Below, in pieces: positions 35,001 to 45,279 of a stretch of 64,000 nt of DNA. The stretch covers positions 58,354,147 through 58,418,146 of the forward strand of contig NC_063050.1 of the NCBI RefSeq assembly GCF_018812025.1, given 5' to 3'. Made by a program: the position numbers and the translations under genes. How positions within the stretch are numbered: position 1 is the stretch's first letter; the number at the start of each line of letters is the position of its first letter. Below the pieces are notes generated by a model. It saw only the letters and a list, made by a program, of their open reading frames with translations, made no database searches and was not told where the DNA came from. This stretch comes from Megalobrama amblycephala (taxonomy: Eukaryota; Chordata; Actinopteri; Cypriniformes; Xenocyprididae).

Positions 35001-38000
35001 GTACTATAAAAATGAACAGTGATTGACTTACATTTGATTTCACACACATTACGAGCAGATATTTTTAGTTTCATGCCACCAGTAGTTATAACTCCAAAAC
35101 AAGTCAAAGCAGGATCAGTCGTTCTGTAGAATAAGGAAATGAAATTGAACATAGACAGGTTTATGATAAACGTTCCTGTGCTGTTATATGAAATAAGATC
35201 CTCGTGGCCAATCAGAGTAGTTTATGATAGATATTCATTGCTACTGTAAGTATTTTAAAGTAATGATTGTTTATCAGATGTCTGTGAAAACTAATGACTG
35301 TCTTTATCATTACAGGATCATCTGTTACAGAACTGTCTCATGGTCCTGTAGTAGCAATAGCTTTTGTCGTTCTGCTGGTGTTATCTGGTGTTTTATACTA
35401 TTACTATAAGATCTCTAAACGACGAAGGCAAAATGGTGAGTATTACAGCTGATACAGCAAGAGAAAATAATGAGCTTTATTGTGCTGAAGTGGATCATGG
35501 TCAAAATCACTTCTCATTCTGACGTCTGAACAGCAACTGAACCTCTTAAATACCAGATACAACATGCTGCTACAGCCTTAAATATCTATGGGTACACATG
35601 CGTCATGTGACAAAACATACATCATCAAATACCTCAATTTTTACAGTCCACATCACAACATGAAAACTGTTTTCAAATTCTTCCATTTAAAAAACAAACA
35701 AACAAAAAACAGTCTCATCTTTACGACAGTAAAGATGAGAAAGAAAAAACACTCACAGTTCTTGAATGGAAAACGTTCAGATAATATTAAATACTGAAAG
35801 CACTATGTGTTTATTTCTTGTAATATGTTTCTTTGCTCCTCTTTATTATTTGCTACTTGCTTGTATGTTTTGAAGTTATTTAGGCTGTTTAAAATTCTTT
35901 AAAAAAACAATTGTTTTAATTTAGTATTTTTTTTCAATTTGTAATTATTTTAAAAAGTAGGCTACTTTTAATTACTTATGTAAGTATATGTAAATGTAAG
36001 GATTTACAGTTTTTCAAGTCGGTAAACTAATTAATTAATAAGTTAAAAAAAAGTAGATCAAGAATCATTTTGGAATCGGATCGTGACTCCCAGAAACGGA
36101 ATCGGTTCGGATTGTGACTAAAGATTCCCACCCCCTACTTCTTTTCTCAGAACTGTGCGAAATAAACTTGCAATTGTGAGATATAAGGTCCGTAAAAGAA
36201 TGGATATGTGTGCAGACACATCAGGCCCCATCATACACCCCGCGCAATGTGATGCCAGCCGTGACTCAAGTGTTTTCTGCTAGTTTCAGCTTGACGCAGT
36301 TATCATTTTCATGTCCAGCACCATGTTGTTTAAATAGCTAATGCACTCTCGCCCATCTGTTCACCCATGACACTGGTTTGAAACGAGGTGTGTTCAGGTG
36401 CATTGTTGGCGTGTTGCTATTTTGAGGCAACTGAAACGACTGCGCCATTGACCAACTGAAACCTGATCTAAAGTCAATGATGCAGTATTTTTGTTATTTA
36501 AAGAGCGTGTTAGTAATATGAGCCTATATGCGGGTGCACAACTCACTCTGATTGTTACACACACAAACATGACAGATACAGTGGGTACGGAAAGTATTCA
36601 GACCCCCTTAAATTTTTCACTCTTTGTTATATTGCAGCCATTTGCTAAAATCATTTAAGTTCATTTTTTTCCTCATTAATGTACACACAGCACCCCTTAT
36701 TGACAGAAAAACACAGAATTGTTGACATTTTTGCAGATTTATTAAAAAGAAAAACTGAAATATCACATGGTCCTAAGTATTCAGACCCTTTGCTCAGTAT
36801 TTAGTAGAAGCACCCTTTTGATCTAATACAGCCTTGAGTCTTTTTGGGAAAGATGCAACAAGTTTTTCACACCTGGATTTGGGGATCCTCTGCCATTCCT
36901 CCTTGCAGATCCTCTCCAGTTCTGTCAGGTTGGATGGTAAACGTTGGTGGACAGCCATTTTTAGGTCTCTCCAGAGATGCTCAATTGGGTTTAAGTCAGG
37001 GCTCTGGCTGGGCCATTCAAGAACAGTCACGGAGTTGTTGTGAAGCCACTCCTTCGTTATTTTAGCTGTGTGTTTAGGGTCATTGTCTTGTTGGAAGGTA
37101 AACCTTCGGCCCAGTCTGAGGTCCTGAGCACTCTGGAGAAGGTTTTCGTCCAGGATATCCCTGTACTTGACCTCATTCATCTTTCCCTCGATTGCAACCA
37201 GTCGTCCTGTCCCTGCAGCTGAAAAACACCCCCACAGCATGATGCTGCCACCACCATGCTTCACTGTTGGGACTGTATTGGACAGGTGATGAGCAGTTCC
37301 TGGTTTTCTCCACACATACCGCTTAGAATTAAGGCCAAAAAGTTCTATCTTGGTCTCATCAGACCAGAGAATCTTATTTCTCACCATCTTGGCAAACTCT
37401 ATGCAGGCTTTCATGTGTCTTGCACTGAGGAGAGGCTTCCGTCGGGCCACTCTGCCATAAAGCCCCGACTGGTGGAGGGCTGCAGTGATGGTTGACTTTC
37501 TACAACTTTCTCCCATCTCCCGACTGCATCTCTGGAGCTCAGCCACAGTGATCTTTGGGTTCTTCTTTACCTCTCTCACCAAGGCTCTTCTGCCCCGATA
37601 GCTCAGTTTGGCCGGACGGCCAGCTCTAGGAAGGGTTCTGGTCGTCCCAAACGTCTTCCATTTAAGGATTATGGAGGCCACTGTGCTCTTAGGATCCTTA
37701 AGTGCAGCAGAAATGTTTTTGTAACCTTGGCCAGATCTGTGCCTTGCCACAATTCTGTCTCTGAGCTCTTCAGGCAGTTCCTTTGACCTCATGATTCTCA
37801 TTTGCTCTGACATGCACTGTGAGCTGTAAGGTCTTATATAGACAGGTGTGTGGCTTTCCTAATCAAGTCCAATCAGTAAAATCAAACATAGTTGGACTCA
37901 AATGAAGGTGTAGAAACATCTCAAGGATGATCAGAAGAAATGGACAGCACCTGAGTTAAATATAAGAGTATCACAGCAAAGGATCTGAATACTTAGGACC

Positions 38001-41000
38001 TTGTGATATTTCAGTTTTTCTTTTTTTAATAAATCTGCAAAAATGTCAACAATTCTGTGTTTTTCTGTCAATATGGGGTGCTGTGTGTACATTAATGAGG
38101 AAAAAAATGAACTTAAATGATTTTAGCAAATGGCTGCAATATAACAAAGAGTGAAAAATTTAAGGGGGTCTGAATACTTTCCGTACCCACTGTATAAGAA
38201 ATAAAAGGATTACAATTTAAAAAACTATTGTGTACATAAAGATAAAATGTCAATGGATAATCATTGCATATATCAGAATTTGGCTAATTATTTGACCAAT
38301 CATGGAAATACACACATGTATGTAAACTGTCAGGTTGTATTCCGCCGTGTAAATAGCGAATCCACCATAGTGCAAGCGCACCTGGATTTTAAAGGGAATA
38401 GGAGATGAGACTCTGATTGGTTTATTGCACGGTACACCCAAAACATACCAATGACTGATTAGGAGAATAGGGACAAACCTTTTAGACCATGTGCCGACCA
38501 CATTTTCCATAATTAAACTAGCAAAAGTGGATTTGGACATGCCCTAAGTGCAGCTGTGCTGTGTGCTTCAGACCATGAGCTTAGATTGTTAAAATATGGC
38601 CCATAGAGTTTCTTTACAAAGTGATGTTGCCATCTACTGGCCTGGCAGCATAATACTGCGTTTTTAGTCATTTTTGTGCATTTGTGTGAACAGTGATCAT
38701 TCTGACAGTATTGTTATCTGTACAAAAGAAACACTTTTTCGTTTTCATCATTGTCGCATAAATGTACCGTTAGTTTGCTCCTTTTCCTAGAACCTGACTT
38801 TTTCATGGTTTTGTTGATATTTCTGTGGAATTTGCAATTTATGTCTACCAGAACTGATGTTAAATGTATATAAACAACTTTAATTAACTTTTATTTTGAA
38901 AAAGTAATTCACATTATGATATGATTATTAGAATCGTGAAGATTCACACAGTTCTTCTGTGTTGATGTTCATCTACAAACTCACTTATAATCTTCTAATA
39001 ATAATAATAATAATAATAATAATGTTTTATTTATTTAGCACCTTTCAAGAACCCAAGGATGCTTTACATGAAGTTGCTCAATAACATGAATACATATACA
39101 AGTATACAGTCAGTATACAACACATAATCAACCAGATGGAACAGACAAAGAAAGTTAATCTACATTAAGCTGGAAAATTGGGACAGACAATCAATTAACA
39201 AAAGTGAATAAGTGAGTTTTGATAGCAGTTTTAAAGGTCTGAAGAGAAGAGACATCAGAAAGGTCTTGTGGTAGTTTGTTCCAGAGCTTAGAAGCTGATA
39301 TGCTGAAAGCCCTACCACCCACACTAGATAGACGGAGTTTGGGTACTGCAAACAAGTTTTCAGAGCTCGATCTCAGAGTACGGGCAGGGAAATAGGAGAT
39401 AATCAATTCGCAGAGATAGGAACATGCTAAACCATGATGAGCCTTGAAAACTAGAGTAAGAATCTTTAACTGGATGCGGTAACTAACAGGGAGCCAATGT
39501 AGTTGCTGTAAGACAGGGGTGAGGTGAGCTGATTTTTTGGTAAAAGTGAGGACCCGAGCAGCTGAATTCTGAATGAACTGCAAACGGTTTATGACTTTTT
39601 TTGGGTAGACCATAAAAAAAGGAGTTGCAATAATCAAGACGGGAAGTTATAAAAGCTTGAACAACAGTTTCTGCATCTTTGAGATTTCGTGAGGGTCTTA
39701 AGCGGACAATGTTCCGAAGATGGAAGAAAAAGGACTTGACAAGCTGATTGATGTGGGAATCAAACAACACACTGAGGTTTTGTCTGGGTTGAACCAGAAC
39801 ACGTCAATGTTAATAGAAAAGTCATGTTGGGTGAGATCAAGGGATTTAGGGCCATATTCAACTTCAAGTAGTTTTTAGCCATCTATATTTTGAGATTGTG
39901 TAAGCAAGATGTTAAAGAAGAGGGAGGAAAAACAGAATTAGGTTGTACAGTAAAATAAATTTGTGTGTCATCAGCATAACTGTGAAAATTAAAGCCATGG
40001 CGCCGGATGATCTGACCTAGGGGAAGTTTGTAGATTAAGAATAAAAGTGGACCAAGGACAGATCCTTGAGGCACTCCACGGGAGAAGGTGACAGAATGAG
40101 AATTAAATTTGTAAATGCTAATGAACTGTTGCCTGTCTGTGACATATGAACTTAGCCATTGTAAAGCTGTTTCTGAAATGCTGATCGCAGACAAACGGGA
40201 CAGAAGTACAGAGTGGCAGACTATATCAAAAGCTGAACTCGGGTCCAAAAGGACCAGAAGGCTGAGGACACCAGAGTCAGAGGCGAGGAGGAGGTTGTTC
40301 ACCACTTTGAGAAGAGCAGTCTCTGTACTGTGGAGGGAGCTATTTTTAGTCCAGGTGGTTCATAACCAGTCATAAGGGAACTATTTATCGTGTGAGGGAA
40401 GGGAGAAAGTTTTTGAGTAGATGTGTTGGTAAAGGATCTAATTGGCAGGTGGAGGAGTTAGAGCTCATAATCAGCTGTTCAAACACAGATGTATTGTTGA
40501 GAGTAAAGGTAGAGATTGGGTAGGCCAAGGTATCTGGAAAGTAGAAGTTTCTGAAGCAATAAAAGAAGAAAAAGATTGATGGATATTGTCAATTTTGTTT
40601 GTAAGAAAAAAAAAAGTCAGAAGAACCATTAAGAAGTGGAGATGGTGGTTTAACAAGTTTTTGTTTGATCTCAGAAAAAAAGGGTCCTGGGTTTACACTT
40701 TGCTCTGTTTATAATATTAGATAAGTTAGACTAATGTCTCTGTTTCTGTGTTTCTGTGACAGATGAAGAGAAGACTGAATCCGCTAAAGAGGGAGAATCT
40801 GTCGCTCTAAAGACTGATACTGAAAAACAGACAGATGAAGAGAAACTGGAGCTGGATCATCAATCTAGATCTCTGAAAAACACAGACTCTGGAGATTCAG
40901 ATCTATAGATCGAACCCTGTAGCGAAGGTACAGACAACTTTATTATTACTTTTCAAGTCTTGAGAAGAGATACGATTGCTTTGATAATGAACAGATTTAA

Positions 41001-41356
41001 TTTAGACTTTTATTCACACATAAACTCACATACAGTGCACAGCATAAATCACTACACCCCCTTTGAAAATGAAGATTTTTATCTTAATTTAAGATTTCTG
41101 AGGTGTTTCAAAAATGAATTCAACTAAATCTAATTGTGTGGCCCATTTCTTCTAGACTATAACTGGACTATAAATGATCTGCACATCTTCTCTTTGTAAT
41201 TTCTATGATTGTCTCTGTATTTTCCTTTCAGGTTCCACAGGAAAACATCCAATTGAGTCTTTAGAGATTCAACTGTTGAGTGAAGAAGATCCGGATAGAG
41301 CAAGAGTTTTGTACGTTAAGGACGCCCACAACTTAGTGCATCATGAAAACATTTAG
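29012..41356 (+). CDS. Ig gene 1: two-Ig-domain transmembrane receptor, CD2/SLAM/CD48-like
   Basis: Spliced model with exons 29012-29057 (signal peptide), 33595-33912 (Ig1), 34435-34752 (Ig2), 35316-35435 (transmembrane) and 40763-40908 (tail, TAG stop). All junctions are gt/ag and all introns are phase 1, giving 315 codons. A further exon at 41232-41356 stays in phase but lies after the TAG. Both Ig domains are V-like and lack the B- and F-strand cysteines, while the C-strand tryptophan and the D-x-G-x-Y-type F-strand motif are kept. SLAM/CD2-family N-terminal domains also lack that disulphide, so a leukocyte adhesion or signalling receptor is likely. No tyrosine-based signalling motif is visible in the tail before the TAG. 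Expression and function are inference. Confidence 0.72.
29714..29973. mobile_element. MITE of about 260 bp inside the 4 kb element
   Basis: Begins ggtaacacttcagtataggg and ends ctaaaataaagtgatac, an imperfect inverted pair of a ggtaacactttatta-type MITE family. The interior is AT-rich with no gene. Confidence 0.7.
29974..30534. other. Unclassified filler between MITE and hAT
   Basis: About 560 bases with no gene. Begins tgtaaggcccgcccaat, possibly part of a solo LTR, but no partner was found. Confidence 0.3.
30543..31885. mobile_element. Non-autonomous hAT element, 1343 bp
   Basis: The left end caggggtcatcaacta, followed by a gggccag-rich subterminal region, is typical of hAT/Charlie-like elements. 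The right end has gcgggccgccagttgac. caataaac occurs on both sides (30535-30542, 31886-31893), an 8-bp duplication. The extreme right end has drifted. No transposase frame. Confidence 0.85.
31894..33164. other. Noncoding interior of the 4 kb element
   Basis: No gene or repeat that I can name. One short palindrome, ctgagtgtccagacactcag, lies at 32278-32297. Confidence 0.35.
33595..33912 (+). CDS. Gene 1 exon 2: V-like Ig domain 1
   Basis: Acceptor ttctgcag before 33595 and donor gtgaga at 33913; 318 nt, phase 1-1. Motifs: EGDSVTLDT (B strand, no Cys), IKWRFGD (C-strand Trp), FRDRLKLN and GSLTINNMRI (D/E strands), TDTGVYEIEI (F strand, no Cys). About two thirds of residues agree with exon 3, indicating an exon duplication. 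Confidence 0.82.
33971..34197 (+). repeat. 227-bp intron tract identical to 62627-62853
   Basis: Starts ggaattaaaccagattcaat and ends aaagactttctg. By eye there is no difference from the gene 2 tract, although neighbouring exons differ clearly. Confidence 0.85.
34435..34752 (+). CDS. Gene 1 exon 3: V-like Ig domain 2
   Basis: Same length (318 nt) and phase as exon 2, between ttctgcag and gtgagg. Motifs EGDSVTLGP, IQWRLGD, FRDRLKLN, GSLTINNMRI and SDSGVYHLEI. NNM and DSG positions match exon 2. The usual disulphide cysteines are absent. Confidence 0.82.
34753..36186 (+). other. Noncoding sequence around exon 4
   Basis: Apart from exon 4, this holds intron sequence. A block at about 34880-35000 (gtttctcaatatcacagtc, tgattgggccg) is also found before exon 3 of gene 2 (63017-63095), suggesting that exon plus flanking intron was duplicated as a unit. 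No other gene seen. Confidence 0.5.
35316..35435 (+). CDS. Gene 1 exon 4: transmembrane segment
   Basis: Acceptor attacag before 35316 and donor gtgagt at 35436; 120 nt, phase 1-1. It encodes a short Ser/Thr stalk, a hydrophobic span VVAIAFVVLLVLSGVLYYYY and a basic stop-transfer KISKRRRQN, giving a type I membrane orientation. Confidence 0.8.
36579..38192 (-). mobile_element. Tc1-like DNA transposon, 1614 bp, with both ends
   Basis: Inverted ends begin cagtgggtacggaaagtatt and match for about 200 bp (36579-36790 versus about 37985-38192). TA flanks both sides (36577-36578, 38193-38194), as in Tc1/mariner elements. It contains one uninterrupted transposase frame on the - strand and lies in intron 4 of Ig gene 1, opposite to the gene. 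Confidence 0.95.
36794..37813 (-). CDS. Tc1-like transposase, uninterrupted frame of 339 residues
   Basis: ATG at 37813 (reverse), stop at 36794. The N-terminal paired-type helix-turn-helix (about residues 10-60, SGQGYKNISAAL) is followed by a GRPAKL hook and a second helix-turn-helix. The catalytic DDE residues are present in ILWSDETKIELFG (D), FQQDNDPKHTA (D) and SPDLNPIEHLW (E). The glycine-rich GGGSIMLWGCFS is complete. Compared with my recollection of related fish transposases, a few residues seem missing just before the first catalytic Asp (FAKMVRNKILW). No stop or frameshift is present, so it is a young copy; the short deletion may abolish activity. It would cut and paste the element at TA sites. 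Confidence 0.93.
   Translation of the reverse strand: MSEQMRIMRSKELPEELRDRIVARHRSGQGYKNISAALKDPKSTVASIILKWKTFGTTRTLPRAGRPAKLSYRGRRALVREVKKNPKITVAELQRCSREMGESCRKSTITAALHQSGLYGRVARRKPLLSARHMKACIEFAKMVRNKILWSDETKIELFGLNSKRYVWRKPGTAHHLSNTVPTVKHGGGSIMLWGCFSAAGTGRLVAIEGKMNEVKYRDILDENLLQSAQDLRLGRRFTFQQDNDPKHTAKITKEWLHNNSVTVLEWPSQSPDLNPIEHLWRDLKMAVHQRLPSNLTELERICKEEWQRIPKSRCEKLVASFPKRLKAVLDQKGASTKY
38997..40690 (-). mobile_element. 5'-truncated L2-type LINE in intron 4
   Basis: On the - strand the reverse transcriptase is recognisable: SVLGPLLFLIYKLPLG and SYADDTQIY in 39883-40305, then the ORF2 C-terminus (AARVL, LHWLPVSYRIQLKIL) in 39191-39770. Frames are broken at several points. The 3' end is an (att)n tail, seen as (aat)n at 38997-39024 on the + strand. 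The endonuclease and ORF1 are missing. It is a different L2 lineage from the LINE at 1944-7201. Confidence 0.87.
40763..40927 (+). CDS. Gene 1 exon 5: cytoplasmic tail resembling a decayed Ig exon
   Basis: Acceptor gtgacag before 40763; donor at 40928 (gaag|gtacag); 165 nt, phase 1-1. It encodes an acidic 48-residue tail ending at TAG 40906-40908. The pattern KEGESVALKT, then KLELDHQSRSL, then KNTDSGDSDL follows the order of the Ig exons (EGDSVTL, RLELNYETGSL, NNMTTSDSGNYHL), and the TAG stands where they have GAG. The most economical reading is a shortened Ig exon now used as tail. The stop is only 19 nt before the junction, so nonsense-mediated decay is not expected. Confidence 0.65.
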
Positions 41357-41799
41357 TTGATGGCGCTATGGAGCCATGTGCTTTTTAATCTATTTGAATA
41401 GGCTTAATGTTACATATCAGCTCGGAAAATACACTAATTTGATTAGAAACACCAGTTACTATCCTTTAAGTCAGGAGTGACTTCCATGTTCAGGAAAAAG
41501 ACACCCAGTGCTCAAAATAGGTACTGCAGTCCAAATTCAAAATATTGTTTGGCCCGCCTCCTCGTTCAAAGACGCGAGTTGCCAGTAACAAGAGGGAGCG
41601 CAATTCACAATGAAAGCTGAGGAGACTTACACACTGTAAGCTGATGAGTTGATTTATCTGTTTTAATATGCTGTCGTTCATAGAGATTTTTAGATGGATT
41701 CAGAGGCTTTTTAGGTCAAGTAGAATCTGCGATTCTCTGACCCAGTTTGTTTGTTGGTTTCCATGGTTGCAATGCGCGGTGTTTTCCGCCAACTCGCAA
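40928..41799. other. Noncoding region around exon 6
   Basis: Besides exon 6, a block at 41034-41150 beginning cagtgcacagcataaatcac with cactacaccccctttgaaaa resembles a single end of an old Tc1-like element. Nothing else can be named. Confidence 0.4.
41232..41356 (+). other. Gene 1 exon 6, probable 3' UTR or former tail exon
   Basis: Acceptor ctttcag before 41232 in the same phase 1. Reading on from exon 5, the frame stays open through SLEIQLLSEEDPDRARVLY to a TAG at 41354-41356. With the exon 5 TAG in place this is 3' UTR. It could be translated if a transcript bypasses exon 5, since exon 4 and exon 6 phases also agree. Confidence 0.45.
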
Positions 41800-41807
41800 C
41801 CTGTGAT

Positions 41808-43392
41808 CAGGGCCGTCTGAAGGAATTTGGGGGCCCCAAGCAAAATGGACATGGAGGCCCCCTGACCCCCGCACGCACGCAAAGCCTACAGGAACCACAG
41901 CATAGCCATACAGTTTAAGTTCACCCACACTTTATATAAATAAAAAAGGTTTACAGTGCAAATACTGCTGTTGCATATACTGTGCATAAATAAAAAAGGT
42001 TTACAGTGCAAAGGGAATGGGATACTGCTTAAAAATACTGCTTGAAAAAATATTTGAAATTTGAACATTTTCAACAATTGAACATTTGCAAAAAACAGCA
42101 CTATGGCAGCACACACTTATCAGTTTAAACTCTGGGCTGTGCAGGATATCAGCTATAATTAAGGAGCTTGTGGTACCTTGTGCTATAGAGGAAACTTCAG
42201 CACTGAGAAGTGATGCATCTGTTGATGTTGAGGATGAAGTTGATGGTGTAGCTGGGAAAATAATTGAAAAAAAAAACTGAAATTACCTGTGAAGTACGTT
42301 TAACCATTTCACTGTTAGCATATTGAAAGAGGTCACTATTAACAGCTCAGCTCAGTGAGAGAAATTCACTCTACCTTCATCAGTGGAGGTATCCTTAGGA
42401 AAAGCCTGAGGGCTGAGAAATTTAAGCAAAGCACCTTGAGGGAGAAAGAAAAGATGGTAACACTTTATAATAACAATCATTAATAGATGGTAAATTGATA
42501 GTTAATTAATCTTTAGTTAATTGTCATTTAACTGTTAGCAAACAGTATTTTTACTTATTATAAAGTTTACCAAAAACTTAAAGATATCTTAGCATTTCCA
42601 TATTTTGATATTAGAAGGGAAGGGATGCAGGCAGCTGCTTACCAATGCTTAAAAACATCCCAAGCTAATGTTTGATGCACAGAATTTATTGTGTGGTTTT
42701 CCTAACCCCCATTTGGAAAATAGATTATCACAGTGGAATAGTATAGCATGCTATTTGCTATGCCACTTTCATCAAAACCTATTACAAAGCTACAGCAATG
42801 TCATGTCATTAAATACGATAAACAGTGATTCTGGAACAGATCTGGGTCTTCCTTATCCCGTTAAAAAACATTACAGTAACCATATTCTGTCCGTTCGAAA
42901 AAAAGTTGCACTAACTGTTTGTTACAAGCAGCATTTGCCGTCAGGCAGGTAGCTAACATAAACATATTTTTGCTAGCCTACCTGCTGCAAAATTACACCA
43001 TTTGTACAAGACTGACAAGTAGAGCTATTTTATCCAGTGTAATTTATCACTTACCACTATCTTGTTTTTTCTTATCCTCCTCTTCCTTTCTCTTCTTTCT
43101 CTTCTGGCTTCCTGAAGCATAATTCCGCTTCATGACTGCCGAGGAGGTTTTGTATTTTGCCGGCAGCAGAGATCACGTGGTTGGCTGGCTGCTGTCAGCG
43201 ACTACTGAAAGGGGCCCCCTTGAGGGGGGATCCCGATAACAGTGTCATTGCACTTTACTGCATTGACGATCAAAGGGGCACTCACACAGTGTCGTTGCAT
43301 TTTAATCTTAACCAGTCGTTGTCTTGGGGCCCCAGGCCAGCTCGGGGTTCCAAGCAATTGCTTGGTTTGCTTGCCTTGTCGCGACGGGCCTG
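41808..43392. mobile_element. Non-autonomous hAT element, 1585 bp
   Basis: Ends CAGGGCCGTC / GACGGGCCTG and 8-bp duplication cctgtgat at 41800-41807 and 43393-43400. Subterminal regions are rich in ggggcccc. No transposase. A ggtaacacttta-type MITE lies inside. Confidence 0.9.
42456..42571. mobile_element. 116-bp MITE (ggtaacactttataat ends)
   Basis: Left ggtaacactttataataa, right attataaagtttacc; imperfect inverted ends, AT-rich interior. Confidence 0.7.
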
Positions 43393-43400
43393 CCTGTGAT

Positions 43401-44722
43401 GTCGAAATACTATTGGATAATCTGGCAGAATGCGGTTTTGCACAGACCAAAACAAAGACAGACATTCCGACACGGAACGCACATTTTCAAAGTAGAATAA
43501 AAAAAGAGGCTGTAGCATTGTTTTTCTGAGAAACAATTAGGTGAACTTAGAATGTTTCCTAAATATCTGCAAACATATCATGGTATTGTTATGCTTCATT
43601 AAAGTAAAAATCTTACATAGAGCCCCTTTAAAGGCTAGATTTTTTTTTTTTTTTTTTCCAGGCTGGCGATCCAAATGAGCCACACAGCTACACTACAGTA
43701 TAATAGCTAACTGTGTGAGTTAATGTGACTAACCTCTGTAGATGTGATGTCTCGTATAATTTAATGTTGTCGTTCCTGTGCCTTTTAATTGTTTTCGCAC
43801 TTTCTGTGGATCTTTCCGATCTGACGTTCATAAACCCAATAGAGAGAACATGTGGCACGGTGACTCCTGTCATGTTTCATGGGACTCTTACGATATTTTG
43901 GAGTTATACACGGACACACATAATCAACTCTCAACTTTGTTTTGAGAGTAATGCATTGATTGTCCAAAATGTATAGGCCCTATTGTGATTTTTATTTTTT
44001 TATTTTTTATTTTTTTATTTTTTTATTTTTTTTTATTTTTTTTGTATTCTTATAGAGACATTCCTTTTGGGTTTTATATTAATGACAAGAATGTAATCAA
44101 AGCAAGTTTTTGTATAAACCTTCTTTTATTTATTGCAAAGTTTTATACCCATACATGTAAATATGCAAAAAGTAAACCCTGCTTTAACTGCAAAAAAGAT
44201 CTTCCATTTCTTTTTTTTCTTCTTCTTTTGTTTTATATAAATTCTCTTGTTGACTATTGTGCCATAACTAACTTTATTGTCTAAAAGATTGTTTGTGATA
44301 TTGTATCTTCTGTTTGTTAAAATTGCAATATTCAGGATTGGTCAACTGGAGTTCCTACATTTGAGTTTAAATGTGAATGTGTTTTTCTGTGTGTGAGAGT
44401 CTTGTGATGGACTGTTTCTCTGCCTTCGGCTCGAGATGCTGGGACAGACTCCAGCGTCCCTACAACACTACAGAGGACAAGCCGTTTGGAGAATGGATGA
44501 ATCTAAATGTAAAGTGAGTTTATATTCACTCTGAAGCACTTGACTGATGAACTCGACCTTACTGCACTTCTACCAAAATGTATTTTTGCTAATTTGTTCA
44601 ATAGTAGTTCTTAAAGAACCTTTGAAGTATTAACTTGTATGCATTATCTCCTCTATAAGCTGTTTGAATAAAATGTTCATAAACATATTGATCTATGATC
44701 TTTCTGTTTGATTATTAATGTC
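43401..44722. other. Noncoding region with candidate 3' end of Ig gene 1
   Basis: Holds a T-rich low-complexity tract (about 43989-44042) and a fish L2/SINE-like tail at about 44385-44512 (ctgggacagactccagc, gaggacaagccg, gaatggatga). An AATAAA stands at 44667-44672 and could be the polyadenylation signal of gene 1 if its 3' UTR reaches this far. No coding exon seen. Confidence 0.4.
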
Positions 44723-44730
44723 TTCTAGTG

Positions 44731-44923
44731 CAGTGGTTCTCAAACCTGTCCTGGGGACCCCCCACCACTGCACATTTTGCATGTCTCCATCATCTAACAC
44801 ACCCAATTCAACTCTTGCAGTCTCTACTAATTAGCTGATAACTTGAATCAGGTGTGTTAGATGAGGGTGACATGCAAAATGTGCAGTGGTGGGGGGTCCC
44901 CAGGACAGGTTTGAGAACCACTG
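44731..44923. mobile_element. 193-bp hAT MITE
   Basis: Long inverted ends cagtggttctcaaacctgtc / gacaggtttgagaaccactg and the 8-bp duplication ttctagtg at 44723-44730 and 44924-44931. The inverted match extends to about 65 bp on each side. Confidence 0.95.
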
Positions 44924-44931
44924 TTCTAGTG

Positions 44932-45279
44932 GACAGAATTAAAGGGCATCTATTATGTTCATTTTCTCAAGATGTAATATCAGTCTCTGGTGTCCTCAGA
45001 ATGTGTCTGTGAAGTTTCAGCTCAAAATACCTCACAGATCATTTATAAATCCATGTTGTAAATACCCATTTCTGACTGGTTGTTTTCGTGCATGTGCCTT
45101 TAAATGCAAATGAGCTGCTGTGCCCCGCCCCCTCTCCACATCACAGCTCTTGCTTCAATCGGTTTTAACAAACGCTGAATCATGCTATCACCATGTCAGC
45201 AACTTGCAGAAACGTTAGTAATGTGTTAGAAATCATTCTTTGAGTAAAATCTTCAAACTTCAAGCTTTACATTACTTAC
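44932..45279. other. Noncoding stretch
   Basis: About 350 bases with no repeat or frame that I can support. Confidence 0.35.

Larger units (their letters stand above)
36187..38560. repeat. Interspersed repeat split by the Tc1-like element
   Basis: 36187-36576 and 38195-38560 flank the Tc1 insertion and read like one older cyprinid-type repeat (left: catacaccccgcgcaatg; right: agcgcacctggattttaaag). Family name and ends are not certain. Confidence 0.4.

Noticed and set aside
36834..37495. Several plus-strand frames opposite the Tc1 transposase
   Set aside because: Antisense shadows of a strongly conserved transposase.
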